From assembly GCF_001625215.2 (NCBI RefSeq), contig NC_030386.2:14292545-14356544 (forward strand): a DNA stretch of 64,000 nucleotides, written 5' to 3'. Below, one piece after another: positions 33,201 to 44,106 of the stretch (within the stretch, counting starts at the first letter, position 1; each line of letters starts with the position of its first letter). Made by a program: the position numbers and the translations under genes. The notes under the pieces were generated by a model. The model had not been told where the DNA came from. It did not search any database and worked only from the letters and a program-made list of their open reading frames with translations. The DNA comes from Daucus carota subsp. sativus (lineage: Eukaryota; Streptophyta; Magnoliopsida; Apiales; Apiaceae).

Positions 33201-34905
33201 CGACAAGCAAAATAAAGAAAAAACACGAAATTAAACAAAACTTTTTTGTTTATGACAATATACAATATGATACACGAAAATACACGACACGAAAGTACAC
33301 AAAAAATACACGAAATCAAAATTTTATATATATTAAAATATATATATACATATTTATTATTTAGATATTGATGATTAATTAATTTATACATATTAATTAT
33401 TTAATTGATTTATATCTTTTTTGTATATAAAATTTTACTAAAAACATCGAATTATTTACCATAAATATTGTTATTAAAATATATTAACATATATTATAAA
33501 TTATTAATTTAATTAATTAATTATGTCGTGTATCCTTGTCGTCCTGTACTCAAAACGAAAATACGAATACTAAATATTTGTGTCGTGCCGTTATAAAATT
33601 GCCTTCGTGTATAAAATTTCCTGGATTTGAACTACAGATTGAGATTTCATGACTAAACTAATTAGCATGTTTTTGGTCATGCTACCGTTGGATTTTCTCG
33701 CTAAAAACCAAGTGTCTGTGTAATGTATACCTAATAGATAAAACGAATATTCTCTAACAGCATTCACAGACAAACTAATGAATATCTTGGAAAAATGAGT
33801 CCATAGTTGCTGCATTAAACAATTTTGACTGGATACTGGAGGAACCTGAGAAGCATAATTTCTTCAGCAATTTAGTTAAACTTAACTTATATGGTGACGG
33901 TGACTTCTCTGTGAATCTCAGTTAGGAATTTCCAACTTCATTCCAAAAAAAAAAAAAAAAATTGCGAAAAGAATATAAGTGTCACAATATTAAGTGTAAC
34001 ATTCATTAGATAACATACTAATTGAAAGAACAAAAATTATTGACAGGGGGACCATTATTCACAAGAAGTACTTCTATGGATCGTTGTCCTTGCTTCCGCT
34101 TACTACAGTTTTCACGGTATGTGATGTGTAAAGCAGCTTCTTCTTTTTACTTTTATTAAATTTACAATTTACAATTGATTCTTACTGCTAATTTCTGCTC
34201 AGTGCAGATTATCCTATATCAAATATCTACTGCAGGGATGTCGTAGCTAAACAAACTATAGCAAATATTCAATTCGAGGCCTTGCTTTTTAAAGTTGTCT
34301 TGTTAACTTCTTTCTAAATATTACAGGTTTTGCCTCTGCCTAACATACCCTTTTTTTGGATTTTGTTCCGCACTTATTCTCATTGGAGGGCTCTACAGGT
34401 GTGACAATCTCTCTTCACCCCTTAAGTCCATCCTTTTTCTTATGTGAATTAATTAACTGAATCCTTACTTCAGTCATTTTCTTTGCTTAACCAACTCTTT
34501 CACATTAATTTCTCCTACACATATCGGTTTTAGGGAAGCACAAAACTTCTTCAACTAGTCTCGGACTCTGGAAACCACATGTCGTCATCTGCAACTACTA
34601 GCACGGAAGAGTTAACCACTAACAAAAAAGATCATGGCTCACTCCATCCTCAATGGGTATGGATTATGTCATTCATCTCTGCAGAATAATGTTGGTTTTT
34701 TAGCATTCATCAATAAATATGTTAAATTGCTAAGAAAAATTATATGTTATGGAATCAGGTATTGCTGCCGTCAAAAGAGCTGGAGGAACAAATTTCTCGT
34801 GAAAACGTCAATGAAGGTCTAAGCAAGTGTAGTGTATCAAAAATCTGCAAATCTTATAATTTAAACATCATAGATGTTATGAAGTATGAGAAATCATTGT
34901 ATTAG
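30285..34905 (+). CDS. Mitochondrial K+/H+ exchange-related protein (Mit_KHE1 family)
   Basis: Eight exons (30285-30506, 31671-31735, 31826-31924, 32102-32149, 34047-34116, 34327-34398, 34534-34656, 34759-34905) join in frame with GT-AG borders to encode 281 aa. Recognised features are the start MKARVIVFPIRGRNWCFSRS, an arginine-rich VRRRLRHIALRG, and a hydrophobic stretch YGSLSLLPLTTVFTVLPLPN followed by IPFFWILFRTYSHWRALQGS. These match the conserved core of PF10173, named for a yeast protein linked to mitochondrial K+/H+ exchange. The molecular role in plants is not settled. An in-frame ATG at 30201 would add 28 residues; I prefer 30285 because the family starts near the MKARV motif. Intron 1 holds a Tourist-like MITE, and intron 4 (1.9 kb) holds another repeat. 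Confidence 0.82.
30964..31243. mobile_element. PIF/Harbinger (Tourist-like) MITE in intron 1
   Basis: The 280-bp element has inverted ends (TGTTGTATTTGGTCGGGG at left, CCTCCCAACCAAACACAACA at right) and a TTA duplicate on both sides (30961-30963, 31244-31246). A 3-bp TTA duplication with GTTTGG-type ends is the Tourist pattern. Confidence 0.78.
33104..33603. repeat. Possible MITE with GGCAATT ends in intron 4
   Basis: The left end GGCAATTGGTGTCGTGTCG and the right end (complement GGCAATTTTATAACGGCACG) share an inverted terminus and internal CGTGTCGTG/CACGACACG repeats. The centre is very AT-rich. No convincing target duplication was found, so the boundaries are tentative. Confidence 0.45.
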
Positions 34906-35328
34906 GAACAGCTGAGAGTATGTTTGTTCCCGTAGAAGAACTGGAGGAATTGCAAGTTTTTGATAGTTCATTGAATTTCAACAATTAGATTCCATCTTCC
35001 TGAAATGTGAAAGATTTTAATTGGTGTACTCAGATGCTACATGAAATAGTCATGATACTTGTTTTGTTTTGAATTTTGTCCCCCACATGCAGTCATGGAG
35101 GCAGTATAAATAATGGAAGAACAGTCTGTTCCAATATATTTAGGAGTACTGTAAATTTTCTCTGTTCCAGTACTTTCAGTATATAAACAAGGCAGCTAAT
35201 AATTAGTTTAAAGATCGGTAGTTGAGTTTAGAGGTGTCCCGTTTCCTTATAGTCAAACAGAAAAACTCGGGTATCTTTTACGGTTTATTATAATCTCCGT
35301 TTCAATATACAAAATTTTAGTATTGATT
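34906..35328. other. 3' flank of the KHE-related gene
   Basis: This is likely 3' untranslated region and spacer up to the MULE target site. No coding frame is supported. Confidence 0.55.
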
Positions 35329-35337
35329 TTTAAAGAA

Positions 35338-35470
35338 GGGTCTTGTTCCCTGACATGTGGTTGTCAGGGAACAGTTATTTAACAACCTACTCCCCAGCCG
35401 TTGGATCGACAATCCAACGACTGGGGTAAAAAATTCGTTTTTAAGTGTCCGCGGTAAATAACCGCGGATA
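35338..35470 (+). repeat. Left terminal inverted repeat of the MULE
   Basis: About 130 bp matches the right end in inverse orientation. It itself contains hairpins. One is a perfect 12-bp stem, TGTTCCCTGACA with loop TGTGGT (35344-35373). A second is the CAGCCGTTGGAT/AATCCAACGACTG arm pair near 35391-35424. A third is a CCGCGG palindrome (35448-35468). Confidence 0.9.
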
Positions 35471-35531
35471 CACTCTCTTTCCTCGTTTTATTACGCGGAC
35501 ACATAGTGTATCCGCGGTTATTTACCGTGGA
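35448..35531. repeat. CCGCGG palindromes, left cluster of MULE
   Basis: Two 21-bp palindromes have stems TCCGCGGT/ACCGCGGA and a five-base A/T loop. The one at 35448-35468 is perfect; the one at 35511-35531 has one mismatch. They are inverted relative to each other, and a degenerate half site follows near 35555. They explain the short minus-strand frame here. Confidence 0.85.
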
Positions 35532-35757
35532 AACTGCAGTGAGAAACAGAGTGCATCCGCGGTTTTTTAGTGCGGACAATCCAGAGAGAACCACAAACTC
35601 CCTTATAACCTAGGTGATGAACACAATTTGTATCAAGATATTTTGGAAATGCAGAGCTGATTTCTGGTGGTTTTTGTGAGGAATCTCATCCAACTTCCAT
35701 CTTTGTCTTTGGTAAGCTTAATTTGTTGTAGTGTTTTGCATTATTTGTTGTGTTGTA

Positions 35758-38209
35758 ATGGATAAAATGTTTGCAAGATTTGAAGGTAGAAAAAGTTTGA
35801 AAAAATCCAAGAATGTTGATGTACATGATGATAAAGTTGAATGTGGTAATGATAGAGACAATATTAAGTATGTTGAAGTTGTTGATAGTGATGATGAGGA
35901 GTTAGTGAAGAATTTGATGAAAGTGAGAAAATGTATGATGATATAGGTAGTATGCATGAAAGTAGTGGTAATTTGCATGATCATGGTGAGGATAGTGTTG
36001 ATGGAGATGACCCTATTATTATTCCCTACTTGAATCAACAATTTCCTAATTTACAAGCCGGGGAGAATTTGTTTAGGGCGTATGCTTTAAAGAATGGTTT
36101 TGAAACTAAGATACAAAACACACAGAAGCGTGCCAAAGATAAATCCATATATGGTCGAATGTATGTTTGTAATTTAGCGGGAGAAAATCGTGGGAAAAAC
36201 CCCGTTGATGACGATGAAATTTTGATTGGTAGTCTTGGTAGTGTTAAGGGCAAACGGCGTAGAGATGTGCTTCCTAGGAGTGGTTGCAAAGTTAGAATGT
36301 ACTTGGTTAATAAGAAAAAAAAAGTCATTGGGAGATAACCGCTTTGGAATTAGAACACAATCACGAAGTTGTTACTCCTTCTAAGATTAGTTTGATAAGA
36401 CGGGAGAGACGTGTGACCGCGGCACAAAAAAATTTGATCAAGACCTTACATGTTTCGGGTGTCCAACCAAGACAACAAATGAATATATTTGGTAAAATGC
36501 ACGGAGGAGCGGAACAAGTAGGTTTTAATAGCCAACATTTAAGAAATGTCGTACGTGATTTTAGGAAGGACAACATGGGAGTTAATGATGCTCAAGCCGG
36601 TTTGGATTTGTTGTACCGTTTGCAAGAAGAGAACGGCGGTAAGTTTTTCATCAAGACTCTCCTCGATGACGAACAAAGATTGAAGTGTCTTGTATGGGTC
36701 GATCCCCGCTCTTTGATGGCCTACAAAAACTTTGGTGATGTGGTTGCGTTTGACACTACATATCGAACTAATAGGTATGCTATGCCGTTTGTGCCTTTCA
36801 CCGGAGTCAACCATCACTATCAATCAATACTTTTTGGTTTTGCACTCGTTCGGGATGAATTGAAGACAACTTTTGAGTGGGTTTTGAGTACTTGGCTAGA
36901 AGCAATGGAAGGCAAAGAACCCTTGGCTATCATAACCGATCAAGATCAAGCCATGACCGCGGCTATTGAATCACAACTTCCGAACACATCACATTTGTTA
37001 TGCTCATGGCACATTAGCAACAAATTCCCCGAGAAACTTGCAACATATTATTCCAAGGAAGGGTTTAAATTTGATTTCAACAATTGCATATATCACTCTT
37101 TGACTGAAGTTGTGTTTGAAGATCGGTGGAAGGCTTTGGTTTTGAAGTACAATTTGGAAGGCAATACATGGCTTCAAGGGTTATATGCTTTGAAGCATAA
37201 GTGGGTCGAGGCTTACAGAAGAAACACTTTTTCTGCGGGTCAAAAGACCACATCAAGAAGTGAAGGAATGAATGCCTTTTTCGATGCCTATGTTGGTTCT
37301 TGCACCGGTTTGAAAGATTTTGTAGAGGGTGCACAAAAAGCTTTGGAGAGGCAATTCATGCGTGAGAAAGACGAGAATTATGTGACGTTTCATAGAAGTC
37401 GCTGCATGCAAATGAAAACCGCTCTGGAGCACCACGCAGCTTCCATTTATACGAAAGAAATGTTTCGAAGATTTCAGGAACAATTGGTTGAATCATCTAA
37501 GTACTTTGTGGAGAAAGATAGAGATCGGTCCTTGGAAGATGTTCAAGACACGTTCTACAAATGTTATAGACCGTTGATGCGTGCTTCTCAGAGAACCACG
37601 TATCTTGTATCATTCAACAAGGCGTCATTATAGGGTTCATGCATTTGTAGAATGTATGACAATGTTGGCATACCATGCCGTCACATTATTGCCGTCTTGA
37701 CGAAGAGGTGTGTGGCGGAACTACCGGAACATTTTGTGAAACGGCGTTGGACAAGGAACGCCAATAGAGTTGATGGCAAGTTGCCATATCACACGTCCGT
37801 ATTTCAATCACCATCACATGAAATGACTCCCACGGAAAGATTCAACCACATGACATTACTTACCATGGCGTTTAGTCATAGTTGCATGACATCGAAAGAG
37901 CGGTATGAGTATGCCGTTGGGGCTATTAATCGGGAAACAGAAATACTTGAGAGCATGCCCGTTGACGGGGTCGAAAATGAAGGAGGTGAATTAAATCCAA
38001 AAACAACTCAAGAAGGTGGTGAGAAATTGCATGAGAGTATCCTTGACCCCTTGGTGTCGAAAACAAAGGGACGGAAAAAAGAGCACCGCTTTAAAAGCCC
38101 CGTTGAGGAACTTACAAAAACAAAAAGAAAATGCCGATATTGCAATATGTTGGGACATGATGTGAGGACGTGTCCCAAAAAAGAAGAAGATGATTTAAGA
38201 AAAGCTTAA
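35758..38209 (+). pseudogene. FAR1/MURA-type MULE transposase, broken
   Basis: The reading frame spans about 817 codons in four pieces. A frameshift lies near 35900-35915. A second lies at a run of nine A (36315-36323). An in-frame TAG lies at 37631-37633. The domains in order are an acidic N-terminus; a FAR1-type zinc-binding region (about 36060-36360, ending LELEHNHE); a MULE transposase core with D in AFDTTY (near 36750), D in IITDQDQAM (near 36938) and E in SRSEGMNAFF (near 37262); a SWIM finger C-I-C...C-R-H (37637-37682), directly after the TAG; and a zinc knuckle CRYCNMLGHDVRTC (about 38133-38174). FAR1, DDE core and SWIM together are the FHY3/FAR1-like MULE transposases. The core and its catalytic acids are intact, but the protein as a whole cannot be made from this copy. 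Confidence 0.92.
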
Positions 38210-38326
38210 ACTGCCCAATTGTAATTGACATTTTAATTAAATTTCCCTTATGTTTTAGTTGTGGTTTATTTGTCCTTCGTATGAGTTGGTGTAACTAACT
38301 TGTTCTTTGTTGGATTTATAGGTGAA

Positions 38327-39178
38327 ATGTCCGACGGTTCGGATAATGAGTCAGTATCACACGTCAGCAACTCAATCTCGGACTCGGAAGAAATGTGTGA
38401 TTCACCTAGTTTTAGCTTCTTAGAGGTCGCGATTCGTGAGCTCGACGAACTTGCAGAAATGTACGAACCACCATCCCACTCGGAAGAAATGTGTGATTCA
38501 CCTAGTTTTAGCTTCTTGGAGGAAGCAATTAATGAGCTGGACGAATTGGCACAGATGCACGAACCACCTCCCCAATTGGAGGAAGAAGACACCGAGTTGT
38601 ACCCGCCTGAGGAAGCGGCCTACCGGTCAAGAAATTGGACCGAAGCTTGTCAGTGGTGTGCAAGCGATAACATGTTCGAAAGGGTGGCTTATAACTTGAC
38701 CCCATATTTTGTACCTTTTCTGAACTTGGTAAGGACTATCCCAATGGGCCAAGTATCGTTGTGGGATGGTGGTGATGTTGTGACGTGTGATAGGATAGCC
38801 GACATTATGAAGTTGAGGCCTCGCCCGGGTTGCACGCGTGACCAAATGCGAATTGAATATGTCAAGGGGTGGGTGTCCAACCTTCGTGGTGATGATACGG
38901 GGAAATGGATAACGCGCAAAGAACCATGGAGCAAATTTCGTCTCTACGATGGGTCTAATAGCATTCATGTCACACTATGGAATGATCACAATACGCATGC
39001 CAATGTGACCGAAGGTGTGCTCCGTGAAGGTTGTGTTGTTGTGCTGTATTGGGTGGCATGCTTCATTAGAGCGGATGCGACGCCCGGGCATTCCACGCAC
39101 CGACTATCGGGAGGCTTCTCCAACATTTTAGCAGTGTTTAGTTACTTAGCTTCCTCGTACCTGATTAATGTTGATTAA
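38327..39178 (+). CDS. MULE accessory protein with predicted RPA-like OB fold
   Basis: The intact 283-aa frame starts at ATG 38327, just after an acceptor-like TTTATAG (38315-38321), so a 5' intron is likely. The N-terminal third is acidic and contains a tandem duplication of about 39 residues (SEEMCDSPSFSFLE, then ELDELA and EPP in each copy). The C-terminal half reads MRIEYVKGWVSNLRGD, then PWSKFRLYDGSNSIHVTLWN, then GCVVVLYWVACFIRAD and LSGGFSNILAVF. This is the strand order of RPA70-type OB folds (F-x-L-x-D-x-S-x-x-I-x-V-T-L-W, then G-x-V-x-x-x-x-x-V, then LS..S.I). That resemblance is by eye and the domain call is an inference. It lies 117 bp downstream of the transposase stop and converges on the Ulp1 gene. 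A role in binding single-stranded DNA or hairpin ends during transposition is conceivable but not shown. Confidence 0.65.
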   Translation: MSDGSDNESVSHVSNSISDSEEMCDSPSFSFLEVAIRELDELAEMYEPPSHSEEMCDSPSFSFLEEAINELDELAQMHEPPPQLEEEDTELYPPEEAAYRSRNWTEACQWCASDNMFERVAYNLTPYFVPFLNLVRTIPMGQVSLWDGGDVVTCDRIADIMKLRPRPGCTRDQMRIEYVKGWVSNLRGDDTGKWITRKEPWSKFRLYDGSNSIHVTLWNDHNTHANVTEGVLREGCVVVLYWVACFIRADATPGHSTHRLSGGFSNILAVFSYLASSYLINVD

Positions 39179-39484
39179 TGACAATATTATGTAGTAATTT
39201 CTTTCTTAGTGCTAACATTGTGAAAATGATACGAGGTCGTAGGATTACTTCAATTATGGTGTTTCTAGTCTATTGTAATTTATTTATGATTTTTGAACGT
39301 GTCTATTCACGGCAATATGCATGCAAAGTTCACAAAATTGTTGAAAGTGGTCATTTTCTAAACAAATGGCAATAAGTAATGAAAACTTATTGTATCAACT
39401 TTTAAAAGTCATAATGTGGTTAAGGGGTCCTAGAAGAGTATATATGAGCATGAAAGACAGTAAGAGGGAGACAAAAAAAATAAT

Positions 39485-39562
39485 GCCACTGGAATATCCG
39501 CGGTAAATAACCGCGGACACTCCAGTCCATCCGCGGTTATTTACCGCGGATACTCCAGTGGC
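39485..39562. repeat. Central 78-bp palindrome with two CCGCGG units, between convergent genes
   Basis: Outer arms GCCACTGGA and TCCAGTGGC enclose two inverted perfect 21-bp CCGCGG palindromes (39497-39517 and 39530-39550). The same unit occurs in both ends of the MULE. It lies between the 3' ends of the OB-fold gene (39178) and the PMD-Ulp1 gene (40059), where both transcripts would run into it. It could act as a shared hairpin terminator or an internal protein-binding site. Confidence 0.88.
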
Positions 39563-40058
39563 AACAGGTGAAATGTGCAGCTTGTTTCTGCACATTCCCA
39601 CCTGTTTTTAACAGTGTCAAACAGTTCCAACTACATCAAAAACTGAATAAACAGCATTCCAACAACAATTTCTCAAAAAAAAAATCAACCAAATTTTGCG
39701 AAGCCTTCAAATATGGCCCAAAACGTCAAAAATTCTCAAACATCCAAAAAATGACTATACTCCAAAAAATCTCAAATTTAATCACAATATAGAGGTTGAC
39801 ATTCCTAACAATATGCAATAAAGGGGCGGGGGAAACTCAAACGAGAAACACATAAACAAAAATTGAATGAAAGGGGTAGGGGGTGGACACGGTCGATAAA
39901 CGACCGATATAATCAACAACCAAGATCTCATGAGATTGAAATAAAGACAACTACATCGTTCAACTTGAATAAATAAAACGTAAATGTCATAAACTACGAG
40001 ACTACGAAAATGTCATAAACTACGAGACTACAAAAATATCATAAACTACATAAATGTC

Positions 40059-43000
40059 CTATTCCTTGGCTCCTTCTAGCCTTTGCCGCATAAGATGACT
40101 AGGGATTCGCCTCGCTCTCCCTTTCTGAAGCTCTTTGGCAATCCTAAAGCGGAATAGGTCAACATCCGAAGTATCCCACGTCAAGGTGGAGAGGTCATAA
40201 CCTTGCAAGGTGTAGTACATGTACTTGCAGACGAAGACCCCGCAATCAAAATGATTTTGCTGCTTCGGCATTTCATCCCAAACATGAACTAGAGGGTCCT
40301 CTTGCGGGAACTTTTGACCCTTGGCAAGAAAACGAAGCATCCCTCCAAGTACACCGACCTACAAACAACAAAAACATGAAAACAAACATCAGAACAAAAC
40401 CATCATGTATATTAGTAGAAGAGGAGTGTGAAGGATTTAGTACCATTGCTTCTTTTTCGTCTGGATATTCAGCCTTATCGTTCAAAGGATCGAGAACCAT
40501 GATAGCCCACTTCTTCACAGCAAAGACCATGAGAATCCAGTGATTGTTATTGACATTTGCGGGAACAAATATGTAGTCCACCTGGTTGATTGGTGGACCA
40601 ATCCCACAACTTCCCCACTTCAAATAAAAGTGCTTCACCCTCTCCGTCATTTTTTTGTAGTCCAATTCCATGGCCAACGGGACGAAGAAGGGATCCATGA
40701 AGTAGTACGTAGGCTCCCTGGTGTGAATGCCCTCTGCAGCAATTGCTTCCTCCCGATCACGTAACAGCCACTGCATCAAATTATCATATATACAGAATTA
40801 AACAGAATTATACAAAGACAAATATAAATGAACGTACAACATTAAACAGAATTATACAAAGACAAACATAAATGAACGTACAACATGAACAGAAATTGTA
40901 CCATGTATGTGTAGATGATCCGATCATCTAACCATCCACCGGGGGCCAGACTCTGCATTGAAATAGGGGCAAGCGTGAACATAAGATCATGTCTTATACC
41001 ACCCTCGAGACCCACAGTCATACCTTTCCCCCATCCCCAGTCTCTCCGGATAGTATCCATCTTCTCCTGTGTCAGCCTTTTGCTAATCAGCCATTTCTGT
41101 TCCGCGGGGCGGCGAACAGTCATCTTCTAGGGCCTTGAAGAAGAAGGCTCTGTAAGGTCTGCAGAGATATGTTGAGACGGCTGTGTCATATCAACGACAT
41201 CGTGTGAAAAGCTGTCTGCAACTAACGGCCTCTTGGCAGAAGAAGAGAGATGGGCATGCTCCAACGCCGGGGGCGTATATGCCGGGCCTCTAACCGTCTG
41301 CATGAATCGGCAATACGGCTCAATAAATATAGGAGCAATCCTGCTAAACTCGTCATGATACTCTGGCGGTATGGTAGAGTCTATCCTCTGCAGGCATTCC
41401 AGACCCTTCTGGATCTGCATACAGTTTTATGCAATGCAATCAAAAAAGTGACCAAGCTTCATCTGTGTAGGGAGATAAAAGTACAAACTTGAATACAAAT
41501 GAAATGGGAGATAAACTTACAAGCTGATAGGCCTGGAAGTTGTCAAACAACTCCCGAGTAGAGTACTTAGGCTGCGGCACTAGCTCTGGCTTCCCGACTC
41601 GCAATCGAGAAATGTCCGTGTACCAATGCATGTATCCGGTGTCATCCACTGAGTGAGAACGGTGAGCCACTACAACCTCAGGGTGCTCCACGAAACGGGA
41701 CCACTCACCAATCTCCGCAAACCATATAGCACGCCAATCAATAGGATTCCAAGGCAGCTTAGGCTGCCTGTACTCTGTCATCGAAACCGGGGGAGGTGGG
41801 ATGCCCTGTGGCAGTCCAAACTGTCTCAACACTCGCTCGGGATGCTGGTACTACATAATGTCATAACAAAGCAATGGTACCCTAGCTAGGCCAACAAAAT
41901 GTGCCTCCCAATCCTCAGCAGAAATGTCATGATCCCCGTCTGAATCCTCCTCTATCTCGTGAAAATGAGCATAGGGCGTCCAACTAACTATATCGCTAGC
42001 AACTCCATCAAACTCGCCTCTGTAATGTGGCAAGCTATGATGAGGAGCCGCTGAACTATCCCGCCTCCCCCGTTTCCTCTTGCCGCCCACAATCCAACCC
42101 TCTCCGGTATCCTCCTCCTCCACAGTCTCATCCAAAATATCATCCTCATTTCCCTTCCCCTTCCCCTTCCCCTTCCCCTTCCCCTTTCCCTCCTCCTCCT
42201 CCTTACCCTTCCCCGTCTTACCCTTACTCCCCTTACCCTTCAACTCCTCCTTCCCTTTACCCTTCCCCATCCCCTTCTCCTTCCCCGTCTTCCCCGTCTC
42301 CTTCCCCGTCTTCCCCTTTTTCCCCTTACTCTGGACCTCAACAACCTCCTCCTCTACCAGCTCAATCTCATCAGGCCTGGCCCAGAACTCAGCTACCGGG
42401 TAACTATCCCTGCTAGGATCCGGGATCGGTCTCCCAATATCAAACCTCTCGTAACTCCACAACATCAACAACCAGACGCAGCAGGAGATCTTCTTTGACC
42501 CCTTCTGTGCAGCCGTACTCAGACCCCTGTACAGATATGAAAGGACTGCTGATCCCCACGACCATGTACGCACATGGCTCAGTGTGCGAAGATGCCTGAT
42601 ATAACGCGGATGGACAACATTCCTACTACTAGTAGGAAAAAGGATAGAGCCTACGACGAAGAACATATATGCCTGTGTGTGAACAGCTATACACCTCAAA
42701 TCAGGACCTGGATCAGCACTCCCATACGTCTCAAACAACCAAGTCAGCCTCACCCCTCCTCTAGTGTAGCCCTCCTTCACCTGCTCAGGAGTCAACTCCT
42801 CAAACCATGCCCTCTCGAAATATGACTGGTTACCGTCAATACCATCTCCGACAAATGGCCGACCCATAACAGGTAATCCTAGTATGTATCCAACATCCTC
42901 TAGAGTGACCGTCATCTCCCCCTGCCTCATGAAGAAGGTATTGGTCTCGGGCCGCCACCTCTCCACTAGTGCACTGACTAGCCTGGTATTATTCTGAAGA

Positions 43001-43208
43001 ACAATGGCAGGGTTGGCAAACACGCCAAAGCCAACCATATGCAAGATCTCCTTCTGCGCATCCGAAAGAACCCAATTCCTTAGGGCCCGGTTACTAGCCA
43101 TACACTCTATAGGACCGCGCTCCACTCCGGCCAAACATCTGAACTCACATGGTATGAGTTATCCACGATAACTGCTTGACTAACGGGACCCGGCAAAATA
43201 TCATCCAT
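40059..43208 (-). pseudogene. Plant mobile domain-Ulp1 (C48) protease fusion, broken
   Basis: Exons on the minus strand: 43208-41521, 41414-40902, 40770-40444 and 40358-40059. All introns are phase 0 with GT-AG borders. A 5' leader exon probably ends at 43794 (donor GTGCGT), with the acceptor just before the ATG. The N-terminal half is a plant mobile domain (MRQGEMTVTLEDVGYILGLP, FGVFANPAIVLQNN, QHPERVLRQFG), split by a long lysine-glycine low-complexity insert. The C-terminus is a Ulp1-type cysteine protease: H in NNNHWILM, D in MVLDPLND, and Q and C in MPKQQNHFDCGVF (Cys codon 40242-40244). Breaks are a one-base loss near 43132, TAG at 41851-41853 and TAG at 41127-41129. C48 proteases cut SUMO from proteins; many transposon copies have unknown substrates. 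The catalytic residues are all present. Confidence 0.88.
42150..42340 (-). repeat. Lys-Gly low-complexity minisatellite inside the PMD-Ulp1 gene
   Basis: Imperfect tandem repeats of CCCCTTCCCCTT (plus strand) encode repeated K-G-K-G and K-G-K-T-G-K-E on the minus strand. This basic tract lies between the mobile-domain core and the following acidic region. Confidence 0.9.
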
Positions 43209-43978
43209 CCTGAAAATTTAAACATACAACTCAACTCAACATTCAACATTCATTTGTTTCAATTACAACACAAGTATGATTGCAACAACTATGCTAGTCC
43301 ACATGATTGCAACAACAATTCTTCATAACAAAGCAACATCATTCAAAAACTACATTAAACAAACGTAATATACAATGAATATACATTTTCAATATACATT
43401 TATCACACCTTAAACAAGCACCAATCAATACACATTTTGAAAGCAAACGAATATGCAACGAGACTTGCATTAAACAAACGTAACAAACAAGAATCAGTCC
43501 AATTTAGATTAAGACAATAACAAACCTCAAACACAAACATGTAAGGCACTTATAATAGAAAAAACTAACAAAAAAATGGAGAATTTTCGTTGAGGCTTTT
43601 TGTCAAACACTAAGCATTCGAACTGAAAACGAACAAAAAACAAACAAAAACGACATGTATCACAAACAAGCACCAATCAATACACATCCAATCTAATCCA
43701 GTTCAATGTTAACAATTATCAATGATCAACTACGCGCATGAGGCTATACATACGCACAAGTAAAATACACGCAACGGGAGTTATGGTACGCACCTATATG
43801 CTCTTGAAGATTAGCAAATACGTGTTGCTTTGATCGCCTCCTCTATCTCTTGATCGTATATGGGAGAGAATAATGGTGATTGTGTTTTGAAACAAGTCTG
43901 TGTTGAATGTGTTTTGAAACAAGTCTGTAACTGATAATATAGGTTTGGTTCCAGCGCTTTAAAATCGTCTGTATTGTT

Positions 43979-44106
43979 CGCGGTTAATAAGCGCGGAAAC
44001 ACCTAAAAAACACATTGGAGTGTCCGCGGTAAATAACCGCGGATACCCCTTCTGTCCGCGTAACAAACCGCGGAGAGACAGAGTGTTCGTGGTTATTTAC
44101 CGCGGA
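43979..44106. repeat. CCGCGG palindromes, right cluster of MULE
   Basis: There is a perfect copy at 44023-44043 and degenerate copies near 43979-43996, 44055-44075 and 44086-44106, just inside the right terminal inverted repeat. They mirror the left cluster. Confidence 0.85.

Noticed and set aside
35379-35594. Minus-strand frames here and at 39395-39601 and 43984-44199 sharing VSAVNNRG-like peptides
   Set aside because: The shared peptide is the translation of the CCGCGG palindromes; no start context or domain supports a protein.
42027-42416. Pro/Ser-rich plus-strand frames of 107-129 codons
   Set aside because: They are antisense shadows of the Lys-Gly minisatellite in the PMD-Ulp1 gene.
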